Made by a program: the position numbers and the translations under genes. Below are positions 1-10,312 of a DNA stretch of 64,000 nucleotides, one piece after another. This DNA comes from Aselliscus stoliczkanus (taxonomy: Eukaryota; Chordata; Mammalia; Chiroptera; Hipposideridae), in assembly GCA_033961575.1 (NCBI GenBank), contig CM066737.1, positions 99,352,709 through 99,416,708 of the forward strand, in the 5' to 3' direction. Position 1 is the stretch's first letter. The number at the start of each line of letters is the position of its first letter. The notes beneath the pieces are model-generated. The model worked only from the letters and a program-made list of their open reading frames with translations, made no database searches and was not told where the DNA came from.

Positions 1-1260
1 CCCCAATTCGCCACCCCACTCCCCCCCATATCATATATATCTATTACTCTTCCTCTGACTCTCTTCCACAGTATAATGCACATCCCGTGACTATCTATAT
101 ATATTCAATTAAAGTAGGTATACAACCTCCGCTTTAGTTATACAGTGCAGTGATCAAACCTCTACTCTATCCGTGAAATGGTCTCCCTAACAAGACCTAT
201 GACCATCTGACATTCCACAGAATATTTACAACATTATTAATTATATTCCCCAAACTGTTTTTCCTATCCCAGTAGCAATATTGTAGTTGCCTATTTTTGC
301 TGTCTAATCCCTTCCCCTTCTCCCTCATCCCCATTCCCCTCCCAATTAGCAACCCTGATTTTTCCTCTATATCTATGAGACAGTTTCTGTTTACTTTGCT
401 CATTCATACAGTTTTTCAGTTGCCACATATGAGTGAGATCATATGGTATTTGTCTTTCTCTGACTGACTTATTTCACTTAACATAATAGTCTCTAGGTCC
501 ATCCATATCATTGCAAATGGTACAATTTCATTCTTCTTTATAGCGGAGTAATACTCCATTGTATAAATATACCACAGTTTCTTAATCCAGTCATCTACTG
601 ATGGGCATTTTGGTTGTTTCCAAGTCTTAGCTATTGTAAATTGTGCTGCTATGAACATAGGGGTGCATAACTTTTTTTGAATAAGTGTCTTGGTTTTTTC
701 AGGATAAATACCTAGGAGTGGAATTGCTGGGTCAAACAGTAGCTCTATTTCCAGTTCTTGAGATACCTCCATACTGACTTCCATAGTGGCTGCACCAACC
801 TGCAATCCCACCAACAGTGCAGCAGGGTCCCCTTTTCCCCACAGCCCCGCCAGCACTTGTTGTTTGTTGATTTATTGATGATAGCCATTCTGACTGGAGT
901 GAGGTGGTATCTCATGGTGGTTTTTATTTGCATTTCCCTAATGACCAGTGAGGTTGAACATTTTTCATATGCCTGTTGGCCATCTGTATGTCCTCTTTAG
1001 AGAAATGTCTCTTCATATCTTCTGCCCATTTTTTAATTGGGTTGTTTGTTTTTTTGGTGTTGAGTTTCATGAGTGTTTTATAAATTTTGGATATTAACCC
1101 CTTATCAGATATATCATTGGCAAATATCTTCTCCCATTCAGTAGGCTGCCTTTTTGTTTTATTAATGGTTTCCTTTGTTGTGAAAAAACTTTTAAGTCTG
1201 ATATAATCCCATATGTTCATTTTTTCTTTTACTTCCCTTGCCCGTAGGGATGTAGAGAAG
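1..1260 (-). mobile_element. LINE-1, 3' end of ORF2 and 3' UTR, antisense, decayed
   Basis: Read on the minus strand, this stretch gives LINE-1 ORF2 C-terminal motifs in order, spread over frames: [20 protein letters not shown] and [20 protein letters not shown] (1220-924), then [17 protein letters not shown] and [20 protein letters not shown] (933-745), then DPAIPLLGIYP and YTMEYYSAIKKNEIVPFA (856-416). The frame changes show the reverse transcriptase gene is dead. Positions 1-415 are 3' UTR, matching the UTR seen again at 20705-21420 and, in opposite orientation, at 53683-53920. The element continues off the left edge. It is intergenic, upstream of SH3KBP1. Confidence 0.9.
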
Positions 1261-1560
1261 TCTGATACATTCTGATTCCCAATGCAACGTTTTTGTTCTT
1301 CTGGAAGCTGTTAGGATTTATCACTGGTGTTCTGAAGTTCATGGTGATATGCCTTGTGAGTCTTCTTTCATTCATTGTCCTGGATACTTGGTGGGCCTTT
1401 TCCATGTGGAGATAATTGTCCTTCAGTTTAGGGACATTTTCATGTATTTTTAATTGGTAATGCTGGTCCTTCCATTTCTTTGTTTACTTTTTTTTCTAGA
1501 CTGCCTATAAGTTGGATATTGGACCTTTTGGAATGATCATCTATATTTTCTTTTTCTTTA
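1261..1560 (-). mobile_element. Older L1-type fragment, antisense (tentative)
   Basis: The wording of this stretch (aagctgttaggatttatc ... ttggatattggaccttttgg) resembles a recurrent antisense segment of old mammalian L1 elements. No reading frame survives. The boundary with the preceding L1 is not sharp. Assignment is from memory only. Confidence 0.35.
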
Positions 1561-1588
1561 TTTATTTTTACTTATTTTTTTATATTTT

Positions 1589-1684
1589 TGAGGGCAGTGT
1601 CACTGTCCCTCATATGTGGGACCTGAACCGGGGCCACTGGCTTCCCAAGCCAGCGCTTAACCACCACGCCACTCAGCCGGCCCT
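1589..1684 (-). mobile_element. Short bat tRNA-derived SINE (about 95 bp)
   Basis: Reverse orientation copy of the family starting GGGCCGGC(T/C)GAGTGGCG and ending TGACACTGCCCTC plus an A-rich tail (here T-rich, 1549-1588). The B-box-like block is GGTTC(A/G)GGTCCCACAT. This short form recurs more than ten times in the window. Confidence 0.85.
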
Positions 1685-1705
1685 CTTTTTATTTTTATTT
1701 TTTAA

Positions 1706-2249
1706 AGATTTTATTGGTGAACTGGGGAAAGGGGAACAGTGTTAGGGAATTGGGGAAGGGAAACAGCCAAGTTGTTGTCCTTCAATCTTAGTTGTGGAGG
1801 GCGCAGCTAGCTCATCTCCAAGTCCAGTCACCATCCGGCCACCCGTTGGCAACTCGTGGCCACTCAGCTCAAGGTGCTGTGTTCAATCTTAGTTGCCGGT
1901 GGGCATAGCCCACTATCCCATGCGGGAGTTCAACCGGAAACCTTGTTGCTAAGAGTGCACGTTTTAACCACTGAGCCATCTGGCTGCCTGTTGGCAGCTT
2001 AGGGTAGCTCAGCTCAGCTCAAGGTGCCGTGTTCCATCTTAGTTGCGGGTGGGCATAGCCCACCATCACATGAGGTAGTTTAACAGACAACGTTGTTGTT
2101 AGTTGCATGTGCTCTCACCAGCTGAGCCGTCCTGCCACCTGTTGGCATCTCAGCTCGGTTGCAGCTCACTGGCCCATGTGGGAATCGAACCAGCAACGCT
2201 GTTGCTCAGGACTCACACTATTAACCAACTGAGCCACTCGGCCGGCCCT
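1706..2249 (-). mobile_element. Composite SINE with three tandem tRNA-like units
   Basis: On the minus strand it starts with the head AGGGCCGGCCGAGTGGCTCA and passes through three tRNA-like units. Their B-box-like blocks are GGTTCGATTCCCACATG, a degenerate GTTTAAACTACCTCATG, and GGTTGAACTCCCGCATG. The two later units share the linker GGTGGGCTATGCCCACC or close to it. It ends in the tail CAACACTGTTCCCC...CCAATAAAATCT, the same tail as the long SINEs at 3326 and 4400. It is a mosaic of modules found separately elsewhere in this window. Confidence 0.75.
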
Positions 2250-2417
2250 AGATGCTCACTTTAAAGTCCTGTAATAATTCCAAATGTTTATTGATTCAAT
2301 TATAGTTGTTATTTATTCTAAGATATTCAAATAAGGAAAAATATGAAATAATAAAGGTATAACAACCTTTAAAAGCAACCTTTTCTGTTATTAAAATTAT
2401 GCTCATGGAAGAAAACC

Positions 2418-2600
2418 TGGTACAGTGCCAGATACTTTATAAGTGCCCGTTACAGCCTCATGCCAACCCATTTTACAGATGAGGCCCAGAGATATTCAGA
2501 AACCTTCCAAGATTTCACGCCAGCTAGTATTGGATGAAACCTGCATTGTTCAGACCCAGGCTGGCGACTCCACCCCCAGCCTCTGCTGGCTTAGCAAATA
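2418..2600 (-). repeat. MIR fragment
   Basis: The stretch contains the antisense MIR signature CATTTTACAGATGAGG followed by CCCAGAGATATTCAG and CAGACCCAGGCTGG. It is an ancient, heavily mutated mammalian SINE. Confidence 0.6.
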
Positions 2601-2945
2601 GAAGGTAAAAGATCAACTATAGCCACATGACTTCAAGATGATCCTTTGACCTTTTCGAATATTTGCTTTCAAAGCTTTAAATGTATTTTCTAAGTTAAAA
2701 GTCCATTTTAAGTATATGGTATGTGTAAATGTATATTCTGGGTTTTATCACTCATTGTCAATGTCAAGTGCATTTTACATATATACAAATTTCACACCCA
2801 GCACAACACTCACAAGGACCCATTTCAATTTTATACTAAGGCCATTGAGTAGGAATTCTAAACCATGAAAAAAATGGGTTGTTTTTTTCAACTTCAGATG
2901 ACACCACACTTTGTAGTTGAATCCGGCACAACTGACTTTGCACTG

Positions 2946-2946
<1 letters not shown>

Positions 2947-3001
<55 letters not shown>
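2947..3001. repeat. (CT)n microsatellite
   Basis: Uninterrupted CT dinucleotide run of about 55 bp, directly visible. Confidence 0.98.
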
Positions 3002-3004
<3 letters not shown>

Positions 3005-3021
3005 AAGGGATGCAGGACATG

Positions 3022-3110
3022 ACATTTAGCCTCTCTGAACTGGAGTCTCCTCACTTGTAAAATGGGGATAGTAACATTTTATGCTGTTGTTATAAGAATT
3101 TATCAAAGGA
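3022..3110 (+). repeat. MIR fragment, sense
   Basis: Contains the sense MIR signature tagcctctctgaactggagt, then cttgtaaaatggggatag and ttgttataagaatt. Old and diverged. Confidence 0.5.
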
Positions 3111-3325
3111 CAAAAGGGTGTTGTGCCCCCTGCTCCTCCATAAATGGTACCAATTGTTATCTTAAAATCATCCACACTACCCAGAGAGATTTTCAAAAGA
3201 TAGGCAACACAGTGTATTTTTATGCATGGTTGAACCTTTTCCCTTCTGTATTTGGGCACTGAGAAAAACTCTAGTCCCTATCTGATGGGCTGCTTATGTT
3301 GTCTACAGTTAGAAGAAACTGAGGC

Positions 3326-3780
3326 TGGGCCGGCCGAGTGGCGCATTGGTTAAGCGCTGGTTTTGGGATGCCAGCGGCCCCGGTTCGGATCCCACATGAG
3401 GGCCAGTGACACTGCCCTCTACAGCTAACAACAGCTCCACCTGGAGCTGGGCTGTGCGAGCCCCGGTGATGGTGTGGGCTGCAGCCCCTGCTGCAGTGGG
3501 CTGCCATAGGCTACAGTGAGTGGCCCGCAGCCAGCGTGAGCGGCTGGCAGCCAAGCGTGAGCTGCCAATAGCCGCGATGAGCGACATCCAGAGGCCAGCG
3601 ACCGATCTGCCTCATCCGGGAAGAACGCAATGACGATACCAACAGTGAAGCAACATCCTCCGCAACTAAACTAAAGAACAAGAAGACGGCAACTTGTCTG
3701 TTCCCCTTCCCCGATTCCCCAACGCTGTTCCCTTCCACCAATTCCCCAATAAAAAAAATCTTAAAAAAAAAAAAAAAAAA
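3326..3780 (+). mobile_element. Long bat SINE (about 450 bp) with TSD
   Basis: Starts with the GGGCCGGCCGAGTGGCG head and B-box-like GGTTCGGATCCCACATG. It continues through a GC-rich body of imperfect GGCAGCCA/GTGAGC repeats and ends CTGTTCCC...AATAAA plus poly(A). Flanking GAAACTGAGGC at 3315-3325 and 3781-3791 is the target-site duplication, so the copy is complete and fairly recent. Confidence 0.92.
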
Positions 3781-3796
3781 GAAACTGAGGCATATA

Positions 3797-4360
3797 CGAA
3801 GTCTGACAATTAAGTTTGAGAACTTGTTGTAATGCTGTTACTAACCTTTTTTGATATCAGAGGGATTATTCAGTATGAATTTGTACCAACTGGACAAACA
3901 CTGAACCAAGTTTACTATTTGGAAGTGCTGAAAAGTCTGTGTGAAAAAGTTAGATGACCTGAACATTTCACCAACAATTCATGGCTCTTGCATCACGACA
4001 ATGCACCAGCTCACACAGCACTGTCTGTGAGGGAGTTTTTAGCCAGTAAACAACTGTATTGGAACACGCTCCCTGCTCACCTGATCTGGCCTCCAATGAG
4101 TTCTTTCTTTACCCGAAGATAAAGGAAATATTGAAAGGAAGACATTTTGATGACATTCAGGATATCACGGGTAATATGATAGCTCTGATGGCCATTCCAG
4201 AAAAAGAGTTCCAAAATTGCTTTGAAGGGTGAACTAGGCGCTGGCATCGGTGCATAGCTTCCCAAGGGGAGTACTTTGAAGATAACCATAGTGATACTCA
4301 GTGATGAGGTATATAGCACTTTGTCTAGGGTGAGTTCACGAACTTAATTATCAGACCTTG
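3797..4360 (+). mobile_element. Mariner-type DNA transposon, internally deleted
   Basis: Terminal inverted repeats GTCTGACAATTAAGTT (left) and its near complement (right), flanked by TA dinucleotides at 3795-3796 and 4361-4362. At 564 bp it is far shorter than an autonomous mariner (about 1.3 kb). The + strand still reads transposase pieces such as HHDNAPAHTALSVREFLASK, which includes the second catalytic Asp of the DD34D transposase, but stops and frameshifts break it. Confidence 0.88.
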
Positions 4361-4399
4361 TATGAAATTTTTCAGAAAATTTAATTATAAAAACATGGA

Positions 4400-4849
4400 G
4401 GGCCGGCCGAGTGGCACATTGGTTAGGAGTTGGCTTGGGGCACCAGCTCTTAGCAGCAGGGACCCTGTTCGGATCCCACATATGAGGGCCAGTAGCTCTG
4501 CACTCTCTACAGCTAAGATGGTGAACAGCAACTTGACCGGGAGCTGGCCTGCCATCAGTAGCCGGTGACGGCCTAGGCTGCACCATAAAGCTACTGTGAG
4601 TGGCTGGTAGCCAATGTGAGCTGCCAAGAGCCGTTGTGAACGGCCATCCAGTGGCTGGTGATCGATCTGCCTCACCCGGGAAGAGTGCAATGATAATACC
4701 AACATGGGCCAGTGAAGTGACATCCTCCACAACTAGACTGAAGAACAAAAGGACAGCAACTTGTCTGTTCCCCTTCCCTGATTCCCCAATGCTGTTCCCC
4801 TCCCCAATTCCCCAATAAAAATCTTAAAAAACAAACCAACCAAAAAAAT
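4400..4849 (+). mobile_element. Long bat SINE
   Basis: Same family as 3326-3780: GGCCGGCCGAGTGGCAC head, GTTCGGATCCCACAT block, body with the CTGCCTCACCCGGGAAGAG signature, tail CTGTTCCCCTCCCCAATTCC then AATAAA and an A-rich end. A weak TSD around ACATGGA/ATATGGA flanks it. It lies 40 bp from the end of the mariner element. Confidence 0.9.
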
Positions 4850-5620
4850 ATGGAAAAGTTTCCTTTCAAGATTTGCTCTTGGTTAGGATGTTTTCTGGGA
4901 AGTGAATGGTAAGATGATCATCATTAGATCTGACACGAGGAAAAAGAATGTCAGGCTAAAGCTCACTGGACTTCTAACTGGAGGTCAGCTGAGAGGTGGG
5001 TGGGCAGGGAGGGAGCCTGTTTACTGGAAAAGAGTTTAATCTCATTGGAGAGTATCAGAGAATTCCTTAAGCATTTATATCAGGAATTCTCATTTCTCCC
5101 AGAAGGTTATGAAATACATCCTCAAAAAGTTCTACTCCAGACAGGTTTAATATTTCACAATAGAATTTATAAGAAAAAGAAAAGGTGATTTGGGAATTCT
5201 CCAAGAAAGAAACTTCCCTCTCCAAGGTTCCACTTTCCATCATAAGAGCAGTTACCAGCTCGGAAAAAAAACAAAAACATTATAGTGTGTGGAAATCGTC
5301 ATGATGTATTGTTATACATTTAAGAACCGTCTGGAGGAATATTTCATCAGAACTTAACAGTGATCATCAGTTATCTCTGCAGTAACTGATGGTTATGAGA
5401 TTATGGAAGATTTTCACCTTCTACACTGCATCTTTAATGTTTTCTTAATTTAAAAAAATGAGCAGGTATTACTTTTGTAATCATAATAAACATCAAATTG
5501 GTTTTTCCAGCTCAGGGTTGTATGTCACTGGTAGCTTCCTCCAGCCCTTTTTCATGACTGAGGATCAGCCAGGTCCTTAGGTGACCAAAGCGGTCATCCC
5601 GGGCTGCAGGGGGCTGAGGT
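4850..5620. other. No gene or clear repeat seen
   Basis: Ordinary AT-rich intergenic sequence. Short open frames here lack codon patterns, motifs or splice context that would support a gene. Confidence 0.6.
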
Positions 5621-5623
5621 ACA

Positions 5624-5835
5624 GCAGCAGTTCTCACACTGGCACTGTCAGAATCCCTGGGAGGGCGGTTCAAGTGCAGATCACTGGGGCTCACCACAGG
5701 TCCCTCCCCGCCCCCCAAATCCACTTCCTGATGCGCGAGATCTGGGCTGGGCTCTCCAATATGCTTTGCTAACAAGTTCCCACGTGCTGCTGCAGCTCCT
5801 GCTGCTGGCCTGGAGACCACACTTTAAGAACCGCT
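5624..5835 (+). mobile_element. MER20 (hAT-Charlie MITE)
   Basis: Begins CAGCAGTTCTCACACTGGCA and ends CCACACTTTAAGAACCGCTG, the inverted termini expected of MER20. The internal block TAACAAGTTCCCACGTG is also typical. These elements predate the placental radiation. Confidence 0.85.
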
Positions 5836-6446
5836 GTGGTCCAGGAAAGAAAATTTCAACAGGGGAATCGAATCCATACAAAGATGAACATCGCTTACCT
5901 CCCTCTGGCTGGCCTGTAATTATTTTTAAGGACAGAAACTTGATTTGACTCGCTCTATTTAATAAGAAGTTGTGCTAAACGAGGGATGTACCCCGTCTTA
6001 TTAAATGAGTGCCTGGTTCAGAGTCATTTCAATTAAGTCTGGTGGCCTCTGGAGCTTAAAGACCCATCTGGGATTGGCTGTGGCTCATCACCCTCAGCCC
6101 AGGCCACCAGAGGTAGTTTCTCTGAACCCTGAAGAGGTGACACTGAGGGTTATGGGGTAGCCGTTATTACAATACTGATGTCCTGTTTGGGAAGCAGTGT
6201 AGGGTTGTTATTGGAGTACACAAAACACAGAGAAAACTATCCCCATAGAATCCACCAATCACAATCATATTCACTTTTTTTTTATTGTGGTAAAATATAT
6301 ATAACATAAGATATAACTGTAAGATTTTTCAAGCGTACAGTTCATTGGTATTAAGTACATTCACATTGTTTCATCCACCTCCGGAACTTTTTCATCTTCC
6401 CAAACTGAAACTCTGTATCCATTATCACTCTTTTTATTTTTATTTA

Positions 6447-6530
6447 TTTATTTCATTTTTTTATTAGTTTCAGGTGTACAAAACAGTGCAATAGTTACAC
6501 TTTTTACCCCTCACAAAGTGACAGCCCTTT
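6447..6530 (-). mobile_element. Very short 5'-truncated L1 3' end
   Basis: TTATTAGTTTCAGGTGTACA followed by AACAGTGCAATAGTTACACT and ACCCCTCACAAAGTGACA matches the terminal part of the L1 3' UTR at 20725-20790. Only about 80 bp was inserted or survives. Confidence 0.6.
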
Positions 6531-6619
6531 TAAAATACAGAACAGCCTTTGTTGAGATATAATTCATGAGCCGTACAATTCACCCATTTAAAGATATATA
6601 ACCCAGTGGTTTTTTAGTA

Positions 6620-6701
6620 TTGGGTTGTCAGAAAAGTCATAATGTATTTTTTTCTATGTTTTTCATTGCAGAAATGCGTCATGGCTTTTCTGACAACCCA
6701 G
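6620..6701. mobile_element. 82-bp palindromic mariner-type MITE
   Basis: Starts TTGGGTTGTCAGAAAAG and ends with its near-perfect complement CTTTTCTGACAACCCAG, with TA on both sides (6618-6619, 6702-6703). The arms make up most of the element. Same family as 31823-31903. It resembles MADE1 in size and design but has different termini. Confidence 0.85.
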
Positions 6702-6980
6702 TATATTCATCGAGTTATGTAACTATCACCACAATGAATTTTAAAACATTTTTGTCACCCGCAAAAGAAACCTTTTGCTATTAACAGTCACTCCCCAGTT
6801 TCCCCAGCCCCTGATCCACTTTCTGTTTCTATGGATTTGCTTATTCTGGACTTTTCATATAAATGGAATCATATGATGTGTGTCCTTTTATATCTGACTT
6901 CTTTAACTTAGCATGATGTTTTCAAGGATCATCCATGTTGTAGCTTGGATCACTACTTCGTTTCCTTTTGTATTCACTCT

Positions 6981-7417
6981 TTTTTTAAAAAAATTGGGGA
7001 ATTGGGGGAGGGGAACAGCGTTGGGGAATCGGGGAATGGGAACAGATAAGTTGTTGTCCCCCTGTTCTTCAGTCCAGCTGTGGAGGACGTTGCTTCACTG
7101 GCCCATGTTGGTATTGTCATTGTGCTCTTCCCAGATGAGGCAGATCAGTCACCGGCCTCTGGATGGTCGCTCACTGCGAATATTGGCAGCCCACGCCGGC
7201 TGCCAGCTGCTCACGCTGGCTGCTGGCCACTCACTGCAGCCTATGGCAGCCCACTGCAGCAGGGGCTGCAGCCTACACCATCGCTGGGGCTTGCAGCCCA
7301 GGTGGAGGTGTTGTTAGCTGTAGAGGGCAGTGTCAGTGGCCCTCATATGTGGGATCCGAACCGGGAACGCTGGCATCCCAAACCAGCTCTTAACCAATGT
7401 GCCACTCGGCCGGCCCT
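6981..7417 (-). mobile_element. Long bat SINE, antisense, with TSD
   Basis: Reverse copy: T-rich start, then the tail complement GGGGAATTGGGGGAGGGGAA, the GC-rich body, and the head complement CCACTCGGCCGGCCC at the right end. TGTATTCACTCTT on the left and TGTATTGACTCTT on the right form the target-site duplication. Confidence 0.9.
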
Positions 7418-7672
7418 GTATTGACTCTTAATAAGATTCAAATCTTAATTCATGATCTCATCTGTACTCCCAATGACTTCCTTCTTCACTTGATTGATCT
7501 CTCCATCTACTCAGCTTCTAAACAAAATATCTCTTTCAAATCCTCCATCTTGGCTCCCTCCCCTGTCAATCCACTGCCTCATCAAATCTGTCAAATGTAC
7601 TTCAGAAATGACTCTATAATGTGACCTCTCCTTTTTCTTTGTCAGTTCAATGCCATCATATTTCTTGCCTTT

Positions 7673-8232
7673 TGTCGCGTTCCTCCATGACAGAGCAAGT
7701 GGGAGTGGAGAAGGGACGGCGAAAGGTTAAGGAAAAGAGAGAGAGACACAAAATAAGAGAGAATGCAGTTCGGGGCCAGGGGACCCCAGCCTGGTGGACT
7801 GGAGCCCCGAATCGGGCCTGACTGTTCCTTTTATTATCTTACACATAAGCAAGGGTCAATGTAGCTTCCATGGTCTGTGAGTCTCACACCCAAGAATTAA
7901 CCTCCAGGCCTAATTTCCCTTGCCTGCAAACTGCCACTACCAGAGGTCCCATGAGGTTATTGTCATGCACCTTTTAAGAGACAGAAGCTTCTCTGCCAAG
8001 GCTTACTGATAAGAATGCAGGGAGGACAGGTATTATCATTATCAATAGGTCATTTCACAGGCAGTCTGCCAGATCCTGAAGCAAGGGGTTTACACCCCTT
8101 TTCTCCTCTCCCTGGTTTCTCGCTTGGCACCCACGGGTACCCACTGGCACGCACTGGCACTCATGCTACCGCGTCTGGCTTGGGTTATTTCTCTCTCTTG
8201 AGAAAACTTATCCGTCTCTGACTGACTGGCCA
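7673..8232 (-). mobile_element. Solo LTR of a class II-like endogenous retrovirus, antisense
   Basis: On the minus strand it starts TGGCCAGTCAGTC and ends GGAACGCGACA, giving TG...CA ends over 560 bp. A polyadenylation signal AATAAA lies at 7835-7830 (minus), followed by GATTCGGGGCTCC, a plausible R/U5 start. Flanking 6-bp sequences GCCTTT (7667-7672) and TCCTTT (8233-8238) differ at one base and fit the 6-bp TSD of beta-like retroviruses. No internal viral genes adjoin it. Confidence 0.7.
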
Positions 8233-8238
8233 TCCTTT

Positions 8239-9600
8239 GGTGCCAAGTGGGGATATATACAGTAAGCATAATATTGAAGTTATAATCTGTCTTTATGGAG
8301 AGGTGCATGGAGGCAGACAGGCTGGTTATAATGTGACACTCTTTAATATCTCCAGTTTGTCCATGGCCTCCCACTTGCAGGTTCTCCCTCCTCCAGTTCT
8401 GCTTCTATTTAACTTCCTAAAATCAACCTGCTCAGAAACCTGTGCTCCTACCCATTGCCCATCTGTTCTTGTTCACAGTGGGTCTGGCACAAGAGACCAC
8501 AGAATCAGACATTTGGCTGCACTCCTGCCCCTTTCACACGAGCCCCCTTGCAACATTATCTGTTTCCCCCGTCTCTGAGCACTCTCTTGTTCTTCCTTTA
8601 GAATGCCAGCAAATATCCGTGCATCCTGGAGACCCAGCTCCAATGGAACACCAGTCTGCAATGGGCCTCTGAGCTTAATTTTTTCTGAAAGGTCAGGGAA
8701 ACAGAGAAATAACTTTTGCAAGGCAATTCCTACTTTGACATCTTCATTACTGTTAATCAGCTCTCATTTAAAAAAAAATCGGCCTGTTGGGATGTTTTTT
8801 TCCTATGTTAAACACCGATTGTTCTATGTAAGCTTGTTAACATTTATTACAGTGCATATTTCACAGATATGACCTTAAATTAATGGCCAGTGCTTTTGGA
8901 ACTTTTTTTGAATATCATTTGAGTCATTTTTTAAATTGTGAAACGCCCTTTCTTACAGATGAGCCCTTGTAATTTGAGGAAGGAGGGAACTGGGTAGAGT
9001 GGGTAGAAAACAGTAGAAACCATATTTTTTACTAATTTCCTAGGACTGTTTTCCCAATTTCCTATTTCTTAGACAAAGAATTGCTGTGAAAAAGGATGGA
9101 AAAATGGTCTCAGCAAGTTAGTCCATAAACTGAGGCTTTTCTTTTGTTTTCGATGCAAGTTCCTATGACTGATCAACTTTGAAGTCAATTATTCAGGTGT
9201 TTGGATTTTTAAACAAAAACACCCTATTTCAGTTTTATAGCCTTGTGGGAGAGCACATTTCACCTTCTAGTTATTTCCTTTACAAAGCAAGCCTTTCCTA
9301 CAAACCTTGAAAGGGCAATCATAGTTTAGCTGTCTTATAAATGATCTACTTCTCTGATATGATTAGTTTGCATCTCCATAGAGCTGATAAAACCATCTGT
9401 CTTGTATTTGTTGCTAAGGACTCACTGAAAAGGATAAAAGGGGAAGTCAGTGGGTTATTCCAAGAGTAGTTATTAAGCCAGGTCAAGTATAATAGAGCAA
9501 GATGGTATTTCTACGGCTCTTGATGTTATCTGGACAAGTTACCTTTAACCCAGTGTTGACAATGCAAAGGAAGAAGGGAAAAGCCTGCTTCAAAACTGTC
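8239..9600. other. No gene seen between the two LTRs
   Basis: Unique-looking AT-rich intergenic sequence. It carries no primer-binding site, polypurine tract or gag/pol-like frame, so the two flanking LTRs are separate insertions rather than one provirus. Confidence 0.6.
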
Positions 9601-9606
9601 AGCAAG

Positions 9607-10306
9607 TGTGGCCTCACAGCAGCCTCGCTGTCTGCCTCCCTGCATTCGCCCATAACAGCAGGGCCTCATGGGGACAGGATATTCACTATGTCTATGGCAA
9701 AACCCCATGGGACCCTAAGGAGAGGGCGGGTCAGCCAATGACTGGCAAGACCCTACATATGTGCAGGATGCCAATATAGGTGTGAGATCCTATATCAAAT
9801 GTGCGCATCAGGGCGGCCTAAGCCAGGAGGGTCCTTGGGAGGAATCAAGGAGGTGAAGCATGTGGGGCCTAAGGGCCTGTTAATCCTTTCCTGCAGAGCT
9901 TACAGCCTGCAACGGAAAAGAGAAATCTTCCTAAGAAGCTAACAGCAATCCTCCTTGCATTCTTGCCTCCAGGTGTCATAGTGAACCGTGATCTGTCCCC
10001 GTAGGGGGCAGGGCTGCAATGATCAAAGGGTCTTTCGGCTGAGGTGGTCTGTGAGGCAGAGGGAAATTTGGCTAAATCTTGGGTGATGCATGTGATTTAC
10101 AGACCTCGGAAAGAGCGAAGACCCTTCCCTGTTTGTACTCAATAAAAGCTGCAAGCTGACCAGATTCGGGGCTCTTGTCCATCAGATAGAGACCCCTGGC
10201 TCACATTGCTTTTTAAACTATCCCCGTCTCTTGCTCTTTATTTCTTTTTCTGAGTCCCCGCCGGTCCTCTCGAGGAAGCTAGACCTTGCCGCGCAGAGAC
10301 GCGACA
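9607..10306 (+). mobile_element. Solo LTR of a class II-like endogenous retrovirus, sense
   Basis: Exact 6-bp duplication AGCAAG at 9601-9606 and 10307-10312 brackets a 700-bp unit starting TGTGGCCTCACAGC and ending GAGACGCGACA. AATAAA at 10141-10146 is followed by GATTCGGGGCTC, and the 3' end is rich in pyrimidines and CpG like a U5 region. No primer-binding site or internal coding sequence follows, so it is a solo LTR. Its last eight bases (ACGCGACA) equal those of the antisense LTR at 7673. Confidence 0.8.
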
Positions 10307-10312
10307 AGCAAG

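Larger units (their letters stand above)
6280..6968 (-). mobile_element. Old L1 3' UTR (L1M type), antisense, interrupted
   Basis: Signature order: TTGTGGTAAAATATATATAA, TTCATCTTCCCAAACTGAAA, CCTTTTGCTATTAACAGTCA, ATAAATGGAATCATATGATG, AGCATGATGTTTTCAAGGAT. This matches the antisense 3' region of old L1 elements. It is interrupted by a young L1 stub (6447-6530) and a palindromic MITE (6620-6701), and a SINE follows at 6981. Confidence 0.7.

Noticed and set aside
1589..1684. Possible tRNA genes
   Set aside because: The B-box-like blocks belong to SINE heads; none folds into a full cloverleaf with intact anticodon arm at a single-copy site.
2947..3001. CRISPR-like or satellite array
   Set aside because: Simple dinucleotide run only; no spaced repeat array exists in the window.
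3309..3741. Repeated minus-strand frames with motifs such as GGAVVSCRGQCHWPS, recurring at 7163, 34166, 37664 and 53114
   Set aside because: At first it looks like a conserved protein family, but every instance is the GC-rich body of the long SINE read through; the recurrence comes from the repeat.
7673..10306. A complete endogenous provirus between the two LTRs
   Set aside because: The LTRs point in opposite directions, have different U3 sequences and separate TSDs, and no primer-binding site or viral gene lies between them.
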